Shown here: piece by piece, positions 18,586 to 27,765 of the stretch | Numbering within the stretch: position 1 is the first letter of the stretch | How the letters are laid out: each line of letters opens with the position of its first letter | Assembly: GCA_963736235.1 (NCBI GenBank) | Contig: CAVTOR010000031.1 | Location: 990,740 to 1,054,739, forward strand | DNA: 64,000 nucleotides | Direction: 5' to 3' | From: CAVORB01 sp963736235 | GTDB lineage: Bacteria > Pseudomonadota > Gammaproteobacteria > Chromatiales > Chromatiaceae | Notes under the pieces: generated by a model | The model's input: the letters and a program-made list of their open reading frames with translations, nothing else | Told to the model about the DNA's origin: nothing | Database searches by the model: none | Program-made: the position numbers and the translations under genes

Positions 18586-19251
18586 ATGGACCCGGCTTTC
18601 TGGCACCAGCGCTGGCAGCGCGGCGAGACCGGCTGGCATCAGGACGACATCAATCTGCACCTGCAGGAGCATTGGTCCCGCCTGGGTGTAGCGCCGACGG
18701 AGCAGGTGTTCGTTCCCCTCTGCGGCAAGTCCCTGGACCTGCTGTGGCTGGCGGGACAGGGCCACCCGGTGCTGGGCGTGGAGATCAGCCCCGTCGGCGT
18801 GGAGGCCTTCTTCGAAGAGAACGGGCTCAAGCCCCAAGTCACGGACGCGCCACCCTTCCGCCGCTACCAGGTCGACGAGCTGACGGTGCTGTGCGGGGAC
18901 TTCTTCGCACTCACGCCGGGGCACCTACAGGGGGTGACGGCGGTATTCGACCGCGCCTCCCTGATCGCCCTACCGCCGCAGTTGCGCCCGCGCTACGCCG
19001 AGCACCTGCAGGGCCTGCTGCGACCGGAGACCCGCATCCTCCTCGTCACCCTGGACTACGACCAGGCCGAAATGGCCGGGCCGCCCTTCTCGGTCGGCGA
19101 GGATGAGGTGCGGAAACTCCTGGGCGGACGCTTCGACATTCGCCGCCTCGCCGAGCTGGACGTCTGGGCGGAGAATCCCCGCTTTCAGCAGCGTGGCCTG
19201 AGCCGGCTGCTGGAACGAGTCTACGCGCTGCATCCCCGTGGGAAACGCTGA
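18586..19251 (+). CDS. tpm: Thiopurine S-methyltransferase
   Basis: 221-residue SAM-dependent methyltransferase of the bacterial TPMT group. It starts FWHQRWQRGETGWHQ; the SAM site FVPLCGKSLDLLWLAGQGH is at about 42-60 followed by GVEISPVGVEAFF. Bacterial members methylate selenium, tellurium or thiol substrates. The last codons (GKR, stop) are contributed by the 5' end of a dispersed repeat element that begins at 19240, so the C-terminus appears to have been set by repeat insertion. It lies 16 bases after the MotB-like gene and may be co-transcribed. Confidence 0.92.
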   Translation: MDPAFWHQRWQRGETGWHQDDINLHLQEHWSRLGVAPTEQVFVPLCGKSLDLLWLAGQGHPVLGVEISPVGVEAFFEENGLKPQVTDAPPFRRYQVDELTVLCGDFFALTPGHLQGVTAVFDRASLIALPPQLRPRYAEHLQGLLRPETRILLVTLDYDQAEMAGPPFSVGEDEVRKLLGGRFDIRRLAELDVWAENPRFQQRGLSRLLERVYALHPRGKR

Positions 19252-19325
19252 TCGATTCAGCGTTTGCCGGGGCAGAGGGATTTGACGCTGATTTTGGCCA
19301 GGATGGCCAATGACCAGCGTCTCCC
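19240..19325 (+). repeat. Multi-hairpin repeat, short form (copy A)
   Basis: One of six related elements in the window. It opens with GGAAACGCTGATCGATTCAG and closes with the inverted repeat TTGGCC-AGGA-TGGCCAA followed by an ATxACCAGCGTCTCC end. The central hairpins of the long form are missing. It begins inside the last codons of tpm and ends just before the convergent gnd gene. Confidence 0.8.
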
Positions 19326-19346
19326 GAGGATAGACGCTCGCCCGCG

Positions 19347-20795
19347 TCAGACCGTATAGGTCGTCGAGGCGACGCCGCCCCCGCTGCCCGTCCAGTCGGT
19401 GTGGAAGAACTCGCCGCGGGGCCGATCGACCCGTTCGTACGAGTGGGCGCCGAAGTAGTCCCGCTGGGCCTGCAGGATGCTGGCCGGCAGGCGCGCCGAG
19501 CGGTAGCCGTCGTAGAAGGCCAGCGCGGAGGTGATCGCGGGCGCCGGGATGCCGAGCTCGATCGAGAGCGCCGCGGCCTTGCGCCAGCCCGGCAGGGTGC
19601 GGGCGATCTCATCGCGGAAGAAGCCGTCCTGGAGCAGGTTCTCCAGCTTCGGGTCGCGATCGAAGGCGGCCTTGATGTCGTTCAGGAACCGGCTGCGGAT
19701 GATGCAGCCGCCCCGCCACATGAGCGCGATGTCCCCGAAGTTCAGCCACCAGCCGTACTCCTTGGCCGCCTCGCGCATCAGCATGTAGCCCTGGGCATAG
19801 GAGCAGATCTTGGCCGCGTACAGGGCATCGTGGATGTGCGCCAGGTAGTCGGCGCGCTCCCCGGTAAAGGGCGCGCCCTCACCCGGCAGCATCGCCGCGG
19901 CGCGTACGCGCTCCTCCTTCATGGCCGACAGGCAGCGGGCGAACACCGCCTCCCCGATCAGGGTCAACGGGATGCCGAGCTCCATGGCGTTGATCCCGGT
20001 CCACTTGCCGGTACCCTTCTGCCCCGCCGTGTCGAGGATCTTCTCGATCAGGGGCTCGCCATCTGCATCCTTGACCTTCAGGATCTCGGCGGTGATCTCG
20101 ATCAGGTAGGAATCGAGCACGCCCCGGTTCCACTCGGAGAAAACCGACTGGATCTCGTCGACGGTCATGCCGAGCCCTTCGCGCATCAGGAAGTAGGCCT
20201 CGCTGATGAGCTGCATGTCCCCGTACTCGATGCCGTTGTGGACCATCTTGACGTAGTGGCCGGCGCCCTCGTCGCCCACCCACTGGCAGCATGGGACCCC
20301 GTCGACCTTGGCGGCGATGGATTGGAAGATGTCCTTCACCAGCGGCCAGGCGGCCGGGTTCCCCCCTGGCATGATGGAGGGGCCGTGACGCGCGCCCTCC
20401 TCGCCGCCCGACACGCCGGTGCCGACGAACAGGATGCCCTTCTCGGCCAGTGAGCGGGTGCGGCGCACGCTGTCCGGGAAGTGGGAGTTGCCGCCGTCGA
20501 TGATGCAGTCGCCCGGCTCCAGGTAGGGGACCACCTGGTCGATGATGCGGTCCACGACCTCCCCGGCGCGCACCATGAGCATGACCTTGCGCGGGCGCTC
20601 CAGCGCGCCGACGAGGGCCGCGATGGAATGCGCGCCGACCACCCGCGAGTTCCTGGCCGGACCCGCCAGGAACTCGTCGACCTTCTCGGTCGTGCGGTTG
20701 TACACCGCCACCCGGTAGCCGTGATCGTTCATGTTCAGCACCAGGTTCTGGCCCATCACGGCCAGGCCGATGAGTCCGATATCCGCGTCTGCCAT
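19347..20795 (-). CDS. gnd: 6-phosphogluconate dehydrogenase, decarboxylating
   Basis: 482 residues, the long dimeric form. It oxidises 6-phosphogluconate to ribulose 5-phosphate with NADP in the oxidative pentose phosphate pathway. The Rossmann motif GLAVMGQNL is at about 8-16; the substrate loop GGNSHFPDS and catalytic GxGxxVKMVHNGIEY segment are present, and the C-terminal tail carries the dimer-locking HTDWTG segment. The start at 20795 is preferred because GGGGAG precedes it; an earlier in-frame start lacks one. Single gene, convergent with tpm across the repeat element. Confidence 0.97.
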   Translation of the reverse strand: MADADIGLIGLAVMGQNLVLNMNDHGYRVAVYNRTTEKVDEFLAGPARNSRVVGAHSIAALVGALERPRKVMLMVRAGEVVDRIIDQVVPYLEPGDCIIDGGNSHFPDSVRRTRSLAEKGILFVGTGVSGGEEGARHGPSIMPGGNPAAWPLVKDIFQSIAAKVDGVPCCQWVGDEGAGHYVKMVHNGIEYGDMQLISEAYFLMREGLGMTVDEIQSVFSEWNRGVLDSYLIEITAEILKVKDADGEPLIEKILDTAGQKGTGKWTGINAMELGIPLTLIGEAVFARCLSAMKEERVRAAAMLPGEGAPFTGERADYLAHIHDALYAAKICSYAQGYMLMREAAKEYGWWLNFGDIALMWRGGCIIRSRFLNDIKAAFDRDPKLENLLQDGFFRDEIARTLPGWRKAAALSIELGIPAPAITSALAFYDGYRSARLPASILQAQRDYFGAHSYERVDRPRGEFFHTDWTGSGGGVASTTYTV

Positions 20796-20849
20796 GGCAC
20801 TCCCCGTGGTAGCGGTCGCTCGAAGTCCGGCCATTATACGCGCGTCCCG

Positions 20850-22403
20850 CTACCCGCCGGCCGCGGAGACCGCCGCGCCGAGATCGTAGTAGACGAGCGT
20901 GGTGACCAGGCCTACGACGCCGATGACCACGAACGGCCCGAACAGCTTGCGGAACAGGTCCCGGTCGCCGAGACCCAGCACCAGGAAGAGCTTCATGAAG
21001 GTGTTGGAGATCGCGCCCAAGACCAGATTGAAGCTTGCCCAGTCGATGTGGATCAGGCCGGAAACCTGGAGGCTGCTCAGCGAGAAGGCGATGGCGTCCG
21101 CGTCGGTGAGGCCGCTGACGACCGCGACCACGGGAAGCCAGGCATCCCCGAGGTAATGGGTCGCGACCCGCGTCAGCATCAGGATCGCCGCGAACACCAG
21201 GCCGAAGCTCACCGCGGCCTTTAGGCTGAACGGGTTGCTGAACTCCACCTGGGGCGTGGCTACCGTCGCCTGTCGGGACCGGAGATAAAGCAGCGCGGCC
21301 ATGGCGGCCCCGGTAATCCCCATGACCGCCAGCGGCAGCGCAATGTTCTTCATCAAGGTCGGATTGACCACCGCGATCTCGAGAATCAGGCGCGGAAACA
21401 TGACCGAGCTCGCGAGGACGATCGCCATGGCGTACAGGCGGTTGGCACCGGGGGACTCCATGCTGCGGCGGGCGAAGCTCAGGGTGGTCACCGTGCTGGA
21501 GACCAGGCCCCCGATCAGGCCGGTCAGCCCGATGCCCGCCGTGTTGCCCACGACCTTGATCAGCACGTAGCCGGCGAAGCTGACCAGGGACACCAGCACG
21601 ACAATCAGCCATAGCTTGTAGGGACGCACGGCGGAGGCCATGACCTCCAGGAACTCGATGCCGAGGCCGCTGCGCACGCCGGTTTCGGGCGCGACGTCGG
21701 AGAGCTGGCCTCCATCGAAGGTGCCGCTGGCGTCGGTACGGCGAGCCGAAGTGATCTGGACGCTGCCGAGGCGCTCCCAGTCGTCCCCGTACAGAAACAC
21801 CTCGTCACCGGGGCTGAGGCGCTTGCCGGCGGCGAGCGCGATGTCGACCCGGCCCGAGGCCTGGTCGACCGCCGCCACCGCGCCCACCGGATAGGTCAGA
21901 TAGGTATCGAGAGATTGGCGCGGCAGCACCGGCAGGATGATGAAGGTGATGGTCAGGAACAGGAGCACGGCGCGCATCTCGTGCGTCTGCACCTGGGAGC
22001 GAAAGCGCTTGATCGACGCCTTGGGGAACAGGACCCCCAGCGCCAGGATAGCCAGCGCGATCGCCAGCACGGTCGCCCCGCGCATGACCACGACGCCGAG
22101 GAAGAAGGTCAGCACCGCCGCCAGTTCGGTGGTGATGCCGGGACCATGATCGCGCTGGGCCCAGTAGCTGGAGAGCAGCAAGGCCAGGAAGCCGAGGAAG
22201 CCCGCCAGGATCAGCCAGGAGTTGCCGTACTCCAGGGCCGCGAAGCTGGAGAGGGCGCCGATCACGGAAAAGAGCACGAAGTCCCGGATGCCGACCGTGA
22301 CGCTTTCCGCGTCGCGCAGCTCGCGCTCCAGGCCGATCAGGAAGCCCAGCAAGGCGGCAAGACCGAACTGGGAGAAGAGTTGGAGGAGATCGTCTTGCGG
22401 CAT
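20850..22403 (-). CDS. MgtC/SapB and DUF4010 domain membrane protein
   Basis: 517-residue membrane protein. The N-terminal MgtC/SapB-like domain (about 10-135) contains LIGLERELRDAESVTVGIRDF. A soluble insert (about 170-250) follows, and then a DUF4010 multi-spanning domain (about 260-510) with the G-L-T-D-A-D-A motif. The family is linked to magnesium homeostasis or acid/stress survival by its MgtC part, but no biochemical function is settled. It lies 54 bases upstream (in its own direction) of gnd on the same strand; co-transcription is possible. Confidence 0.86.
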   Translation of the reverse strand: MPQDDLLQLFSQFGLAALLGFLIGLERELRDAESVTVGIRDFVLFSVIGALSSFAALEYGNSWLILAGFLGFLALLLSSYWAQRDHGPGITTELAAVLTFFLGVVVMRGATVLAIALAILALGVLFPKASIKRFRSQVQTHEMRAVLLFLTITFIILPVLPRQSLDTYLTYPVGAVAAVDQASGRVDIALAAGKRLSPGDEVFLYGDDWERLGSVQITSARRTDASGTFDGGQLSDVAPETGVRSGLGIEFLEVMASAVRPYKLWLIVVLVSLVSFAGYVLIKVVGNTAGIGLTGLIGGLVSSTVTTLSFARRSMESPGANRLYAMAIVLASSVMFPRLILEIAVVNPTLMKNIALPLAVMGITGAAMAALLYLRSRQATVATPQVEFSNPFSLKAAVSFGLVFAAILMLTRVATHYLGDAWLPVVAVVSGLTDADAIAFSLSSLQVSGLIHIDWASFNLVLGAISNTFMKLFLVLGLGDRDLFRKLFGPFVVIGVVGLVTTLVYYDLGAAVSAAGG

Positions 22404-22743
22404 GTGCTTCGGGTTCCCGTGGGGTGCCGAGGCGCGGAGGGAGATAGACGGTGCGTGCGGCCGGGGTACGGGATCGCTGCGGAAGCCCGACCGCCTAGCC
22501 GAGCGCCCAAGTCAGGTAGCGTTGCAGGCAGATTATGACGAAATGATGACGAAGTCCACGCGGCCTTGCCCGGGCCGCCCTCTCACAGCTCTGGCAACCG
22601 GAGCATTTTTGTTGGAAAATGACCGCCTTAACCAAGGTCCTCCGACCACGTTGTGCGGGCGGACATCCGACAACCGGCAGTTGTTTTCATCAATCTGCAC
22701 AACGGTGGGCCTCCCGGCGACCCATCCCGGCGAAGACGGAATC
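22404..22743. promoter_or_regulatory. Divergent promoter region (MgtC-like gene / lytic transglycosylase)
   Basis: 340 bases with no supportable gene. An AT-richer patch near 22600-22625 and another near 22680-22700 are the likeliest promoter positions for the two divergent genes. No specific operator could be identified. Confidence 0.35.
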
Positions 22744-23596
22744 ATGCAAGCACAGCGAAAAATGATCCTGCCCGCGATCGCGGGACTTGTGACAATCCTG
22801 GCCTCGCTATCCGCAACGGCCGAGAAGCTGCCCTCCTTCGAGGAAGCCCTCGCTTCCAGCGACATACACGAGCTGACCGCCTGGGGCAGCCGTTATGCCC
22901 GCGGCGTCGGGGTCCCGCAGGATACCAAGAAGGCCGTCCAGCTCTACTGCAAGGCGGCCCGCAAGGGCGACGTGGAGGCCAAGTTCCAGCTCGGGCAGGT
23001 CTACGCCTTCGGACAGGGGGTCACGCGCGACCGGGACATCGCCGCCGCTTGGTACTATCAGGCCGCGCAGGGCGAGAACCGCAAGGCGGCCACCATGCTC
23101 AAGGTCTTGAAGGTCGCGGGCAAGCCGAAGGGCAAGGCGTCCTGCCCCCTCGATACCGGAACCCGCCTCGCGAGCCGCCGCCACCCCGCCTCCGGCGAGA
23201 TCGCCCGCATGGTTCGGGACATGGCGCCGCGCTACCAGCTCGATCCCAACCTGGTGCTCGCCGTCGTGGAAGCGGAGTCCGGCTTCAATCCCAAGGCCCT
23301 CTCGCCCAAGAACGCGCAAGGTCTGATGCAGCTGATCCCGGCGACGGCGCAACGCTTCGGCGTAGCGGACGTCTGGGATCCCGGAGCAGAATCTGCGCGG
23401 CGGCATGGCCTACTTGCGCTGGCTGCTCGACTACTTCCAGGGCGACGTCAAGCTGGCGCTGGCAGGCTACAACGCCGGCGAAAAGGCCGTGGACCGCCAC
23501 GGCGGCGTGCCGCCTTACCAGGAGACCCAGGCCTACGTGAAACGCATCATGCGCAGGCTGGGCACCGGGGGAGAGGAAGGCCCCGCATCCAGCTGA
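22744..23596 (+). pseudogene. Sel1-repeat lytic transglycosylase, frameshifted
   Basis: Signal peptide (about 1-27), then two Sel1/TPR-like repeats (about 45-118, with GVGVPQDTKKAVQLYCKAA). An SLT (GH23) domain with catalytic Glu178 in EAESGFNPKA and the QGLMQLIPATA motif follows. An extra C near 23382 shifts the frame; the end of the domain (GGMAYLRWLLDYFQGDVKLA, LAGYNAGEKAV) continues in another frame to 23596. Joined length is about 284 residues. It should be a periplasmic murein lyase cleaving the MurNAc-GlcNAc bond. All catalytic motifs are present, so a sequence error is likely. Confidence 0.85.
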
Positions 23597-23677
23597 CCTC
23601 GCTCACGCGGGGCCTGATCGCGCCGCCGCGCCGGCTCCTTGAAAAACCTACCGGATTGCTATAGCTTGGCGCCGAGT

Positions 23678-23776
23678 ACCTGCTGGGGGTGCCTCGCTCG
23701 GGTGATCGCGTCCCCGAGCGGAGCTGAGAGAGACCCTTGGAACCTGATCCGGGTAATGCCGGCGCAGGAAAGGCGG
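23678..23776 (+). promoter_or_regulatory. TPP riboswitch (THI element)
   Basis: Contains the conserved blocks in order: TGCTGGGGGTGC, GCTGAGAGAGACCCTTGGAA, CCTGATCCGGGTAATGCC and GGCGCAGGAA. The closing stem pairs CCTGC with GCAGG. It lies about 200 bases upstream of thiC on the same strand, the classic position, so thiamine pyrophosphate should repress thiC by transcription termination or translation block. Confidence 0.95.
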
Positions 23777-23975
23777 GCGAAGCCGAACCCATCCGCGTGA
23801 CGCCTTGCAGCCTGGCGTAAGCTCCGCGCCCCGATCGGGCGGGAATTACCGCCGGAGCCCCGGCCTTCTCCCACCCCCGCACACTCGCCCCGACGCCTAA
23901 CGCCGTGGCGTCGGGTCGGCGAGCCGGTTCCACTGGTCCGCTCGCGACGCCCCCATTTGCTGCGAGGTATCAGAC

Positions 23976-25872
23976 ATGAGCGCCATTCCCGAAGAATTCG
24001 TCCGCAAGACCGCCAAGCTCTCGGACGAGGTCACCAAGCCCTTCCCCGCATCCCGCAAGATCCATGTCGAGGGGTCGCGGCCGGACATCCGGGTGCCCAT
24101 GCGCGAGGTGACCCTGACCCCGACCCACGCCAGCGAAGGGGTCGAGGAGAACCCGCCGGTCTACATCTACGACACCTCCGGGCCCTACACCGACCCGCAG
24201 GCGCGCATCGACCTGCTCGCCGGGCTGCCCGAGGTGCGCGCCGCTTGGATCGAGAGAGCGCGGCGACACCGAGCTGCTCGACCGGCCCGACGCTCCGAGT
24301 TCGGGCGCAAGCGCCAGGGCGACCCCGCGCTCGCCCACCTGCGCTTCGAGCACATCCGCACCCCGCGCCGGGCCAAGCGCGGGCCGAAACGTCAGCCAGA
24401 TGCACTACGCCCGCAAGGGCATCATCACCCCGGAGATGGAGTTCGTCGCCATCCGCGAGAACATGCGGCTCGACGAGCTGCGCGCCGACCCGCGCTACGA
24501 GAAGCTGCTGCGCCAGCACCAGGGCCAGCACTTCGGCGCCAACCTGCCGGAGCAGATCACGCCGGAGTTCGTGCGCGCCGAGGTGGCCGCCGGGCGCGCC
24601 ATCATCCCGGCCAACATCAACCACCCGGAGCTCGAGCCGATGATCATCGGGCGCAACTTCCGGGTGAAGATCAACACCAATATCGGCAACTCCGCGGTCA
24701 CCTCCTCGATCGAGGAAGAGGTCGAGAAGATGGTCTGGTCCGCCCGCTGGGGCGGCGACACCCTGATGGACCTGTCCACCGGCAAGAACATCCACGAGAC
24801 CCGGGAGTGGATCCTGCGCAACGCGCCCATGCCCATCGGCACCGTGCCCATCTACCAGGCCCTGGAGAAGGTCAACGGCAAGCCCGAGGAGCTGACCTGG
24901 GAGATGTTCCGCGACACCCTGATCGAGCAGGCGGAGCAGGGGGTGGACTACTTCACCATCCACGCCGGGGTGCTGCTGCGCTACGTGCCGCTGACCGCCG
25001 ACCGGGTCACCGGCATCGTCTCCCGCGGCGGCTCCATCATGGCCAAGTGGTGCCTGGCCCACCACCAGGAGAACTTCCTCTACACCCGCTTCGAGGAGAT
25101 CTGCGAGATCATGAAGGCCTACGACGTCTCCTTCAGCCTCGGCGACGGCCTGCGCCCCGGCTCCATCGCCGACGCCAACGACGCCGCCCAGTTCGCCGAA
25201 CTGGAGACCCTGGGCGAGCTGACCAAGATCGCCTGGGAGCACGACGTGCAGGTGATGATCGAGGGTCCCGGCCACGTGCCCCTGCACATGATCAAGGAGA
25301 ACGTGGACAAGGAGCTGCGGGACTGCTACGAGGCGCCCTTCTACACCCTGGGCCCGCTGATCACCGACATCGCCCCCGCCTACGACCACATCACCTCCGG
25401 CATCGGCGCGGCCAACATCGGCTGGTACGGCACCGCCATGCTCTGCTACGTCACCCCCAAGGAGCACCTGGGCCTGCCCGACAAGCAGGACGTGCGCGAC
25501 GGCATCGTCACCTACAAGATCGCCGCCCACGGCGCCGACCTGGCCAAGGGCCTGCCCGGCGCCCAGGTGCGGGACAACGCGCTCTCCAAGGCCCGCTTCG
25601 AGTTCCGCTGGGAGGACCAGTTCAACCTCTCCCTGGACCCGGAGCGGGCGCGCGAATTCCACGACCAGACCATGCCCCACGAGTCCCACAAGGTCGCCCA
25701 CTTCTGCTCCATGTGCGGCCCCCACTTCTGCTCCATGAAGATCACCCAGGACGTGCGCGACTACGCCCGCTCGCACCAGATCGAGAACGTGGAGATCGCC
25801 ATCGAGGAGGGGATGAAGGAGAAGTCCCGGGAGTTCATCGACAAGGGCGGGGAGATCTACAAATCGGTCTAG
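23976..25872 (+). pseudogene. thiC: Phosphomethylpyrimidine synthase, frameshifted near 24.25-24.39 kb
   Basis: Radical-SAM-like enzyme converting aminoimidazole ribotide to HMP phosphate for thiamine. The N-terminus (SRPDIRVPMREVTLTP, YIYDTSGPYTDP) and the long C-terminal part from 24400 (MHYARKGIITPEMEFVAIRE through the cluster motif CSMCGPHFC) are well conserved. In between, two compensating one-base shifts (about 24253 and 24293) and a third near 24387 break the frame around GDTELLDRP and the GRNVSQ segment. With these corrected the protein is about 630 residues. Preceded by a TPP riboswitch, so it is probably functional and the breaks are suspect. Confidence 0.93.
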
Positions 25873-25897
25873 CGGCGCGTCCGCGGGGAAATCGAAC

Positions 25898-26296
25898 ATG
25901 AGCAACCGAGCACGGGACTGGCTCGCTCAGGCCGAGCGCGATCTGGAACAGGCGCAGGACTCCGCGCGGGCAGATCGGCACGAGTGGGCCTGTTTCGCGG
26001 CCCAGCAGGCGGCCGAAAAGGCGGTCAAAGCGCTGCACCTGGCGAAGGGGCAGGAGGCGTGGGGGCACGTAATCGCTCGCCTGCTCAAGGAGCTACCGCT
26101 GTCGGTTCCGCCGCTCCTCATCGACCGGGCCCGCGTGCTGGACAACTTCTACCTGGCAACCCGGTACGCGAACGGCCACCCCGAAGGCGCGCCCTTCGAG
26201 CATTACGGACCCTTGCAGAGCGGAGATGCGATCAGCCATGCCGGTGAGATCCTTGACTTCGTCCGTGCTGAAATGGCCGGATCGGGCGACGGTTGA
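25898..26296 (+). CDS. HEPN domain protein (putative toxin of HEPN/MNT pair)
   Basis: 132 residues, all-helical HEPN domain: WLAQAERDLEQAQ at the N-terminus, ACFAAQQAAEKAVKALHL in the middle, and the RX4-6H ribonuclease motif as Arg89-YANG-His94. In characterised HEPN/MNT modules the HEPN protein is an RNase toxin neutralised by AMP transfer from the MNT partner. It starts 25 bases after thiC and overlaps the MNT gene by about 59 bases, the usual coupled layout. The intact RX4H motif suggests an active toxin. Confidence 0.87.
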   Translation: MSNRARDWLAQAERDLEQAQDSARADRHEWACFAAQQAAEKAVKALHLAKGQEAWGHVIARLLKELPLSVPPLLIDRARVLDNFYLATRYANGHPEGAPFEHYGPLQSGDAISHAGEILDFVRAEMAGSGDG

Positions 26297-26591
26297 TGCC
26301 GCGGTCCGCCACTGGGCGGAGCAGCAGAAGGCGCTGCACCCGGAGCTGAGACGTCTGGGCTACTTCGGCTCCTATGCCAGGGGCGATTGGGGCGTCGGCA
26401 GCGACCTCGACCTCATTGCCCTGGTCTCGCGCTCGGACCTGCCTTTCCAAGAGCGGCCCATGGCGTGGGATCTCAACACCTTGCCAGTGCCGGCGGAGAT
26501 CCTGGTCTACACGCTAGCCGAATGGCAGCAACTGGAGCAGGAGGGCGGACGCTTCGCCACCACCATCCGGGCCGAGGCGGTTTGGCTCTGA
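26238..26591 (+). CDS. MNT nucleotidyltransferase domain protein (putative antitoxin)
   Basis: 117 residues with the minimal nucleotidyltransferase motif GSX10DXD (Gly44-Ser45 through Asp56 and Asp58 in GSYARGDWGVGSDLDL). MNT antitoxins of this type AMPylate the HEPN toxin. The gene overlaps the HEPN gene in another frame. The start could be 26226 or 26238; the earlier one sits immediately on a GGAG and the later has it at about 12 bases, so neither is ideal. Followed by decayed transposase-tail sequence. Confidence 0.85.
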   Translation: MPVRSLTSSVLKWPDRATVDAAVRHWAEQQKALHPELRRLGYFGSYARGDWGVGSDLDLIALVSRSDLPFQERPMAWDLNTLPVPAEILVYTLAEWQQLEQEGGRFATTIRAEAVWL

Positions 26592-26624
26592 AACTGCGGC
26601 GTACGCCATGACCGGTGCGCAGGC

Positions 26625-26962
26625 GTGAGGGCCTTTCCGGGATTCCGCAGGCCAGAGCCCGACCCCTTGAAAAGCCACCGTTTCATTCTTTCCGCGCCCC
26701 CCCTGGATCGGCACCGCGCCATTGCCGGCGCCTACGCCAGCGCTGGCAACGCGACGATGGAGATCGGCAACTATTTCGGCTTTCGCTACTCGCGCGCAAG
26801 CAAGATCGTGCAGGCACCCCGCGGAGGACAGGGGAGGCAAAAGGAAAGACCTGACCCCGCCGGACCCCGGGACCCCGTGACCCCGCGGCCTTCACCTCTC
26901 GCGCCTCAGCAAGATTGTGCAGACAGCCCCGCGGAGGACAGGGAAGGCAAAAGAAAAGACCC
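26625..26962 (+). pseudogene. Decayed 3' end of a REP-type transposase, with duplicated tail
   Basis: In one frame the segment RHRAIAGAYASAG followed by MEIGNYFGFRYSRASKIVQ (about 26711-26815) reads as the C-terminal helix-turn-helix of REP-associated (Y1/RAYT-like) transposases; such proteins often end AKGKT. The DNA coding that tail, GCGGAGGACAGGG(G/A)AGGCAAAAG(G)AAAGACC, occurs twice (about 26800-26857 and 26909-26962) and again beyond the next gene. No start or catalytic part remains. The family assignment rests on pattern memory and is moderate. Confidence 0.5.
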
Positions 26963-26994
26963 GCCAGCCGTTTGGAACTGACCGCTTTCCCTCG

Positions 26995-27489
26995 TCACAT
27001 GGCCACCGAAAGCATTCTAATCTGGTAGAGGAACAAGGAAAGATAGCCGCCGAAGATGCCGTACAGGACATGGCGCACCCGCAGGTTGTGGGTCACACGA
27101 AAGGAGCCATGGATCACTAGGACGATCAACCCGATTGCGGTGGCGGCGAGTTTGACGTTGACGAAGGTGCTGGTGCCAGCGTCAATCAACGCGGCCATCA
27201 GCGCATTGATCTCCCGTGCCCCCGCGTTCAGCAGGACAAGCGTCAGCCCAGCGTCCACGCAGCAGAGGATGAAGATCACGAGGGAAACGGCGAAAAGCCG
27301 CGTGTCGTACCAATCCACATAAAAGCCGTGGCAGTCGGTATGCCGGCGGGGACCGTAGCGGCGGCCCTTCAGGAAGCTATCGATAAACAGGCTCCTGAAG
27401 GTGGTTCGGCGCCGGTCCTGCCTGCGGCGCTCGACCCGGCCATCTTCGGTTTCGGGAAGGCGTTGGTGGTGGAAGGTTCTTGACTCCAT
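26995..27489 (-). CDS. DUF5658-type membrane protein
   Basis: 164 residues. A basic Arg-rich N-terminus (VERRRQDRRRTTFRS) leads into three membrane segments: about 66-90 (RLFAVSLVIFILCCVDAGLTL), about 109-129 and about 138-158. The N-A-x-M pattern after the first helix (GAREINALMAALID) fits the DUF5658 family. The start at 27489 is favoured by a GGACGAG just upstream. Function unknown. It sits between two copies of transposase-tail repeats. Confidence 0.65.
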   Translation of the reverse strand: MESRTFHHQRLPETEDGRVERRRQDRRRTTFRSLFIDSFLKGRRYGPRRHTDCHGFYVDWYDTRLFAVSLVIFILCCVDAGLTLVLLNAGAREINALMAALIDAGTSTFVNVKLAATAIGLIVLVIHGSFRVTHNLRVRHVLYGIFGGYLSLFLYQIRMLSVAM

Positions 27490-27565
27490 CTCGTCCAAAA
27501 AATAGACCATAAACGCCGACATCGCTCGAGGGCGTCCATGGGCGTCTTCGCCACTCGGGCCGAAG

Positions 27566-27735
27566 CGAGATCGTGCCGGCGCGCCGCGGAGGACAGGGGA
27601 GGCAAAAGGAAAGACCTGACCCCGCCACTTGCACTTGCACTTGATCCCTTTACCCCCCGGGCCTTCACCTCTCGCGCCTCAGCAAGATAGTGCAGAGAGC
27701 CCCGCGGAGGACAGGGAAGGCGAAAGGAAAGACCT
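27566..27735 (+). repeat. Transposase-tail repeat (two units)
   Basis: Two further units of the repeat seen at 26800-26962. Unit one is at about 27566-27623 and ends GGCAAAAGGAAAGACCTGAC. Unit two is at about 27659-27735; its left part CTTCACCTCTCGCGCCTCAG and the rest are nearly identical over about 75 bases to 26886-26960. A (CTTGCA)-type triplication lies between the units (about 27627-27644). These are probably remnants of nested transposase 3' ends. Confidence 0.65.
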
Positions 27736-27765
27736 GAAACTGATTTCCCTTGGTGTAGCCGCGTG

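Noticed and set aside
19879..21612. 577-codon frame spanning gnd and the MgtC-like gene
   Set aside because: Arg/Gly-rich out-of-frame translation of two well-supported genes.
24031..25905. 624-codon minus-strand frame opposite thiC
   Set aside because: Antisense shadow with His/Gly/Asp/Leu-biased composition; thiC motifs are clear on the plus strand.
27627..27644. (CTTGCA)3 microsatellite as a phase-variation tract
   Set aside because: Only three units and not inside or just upstream of a start codon.
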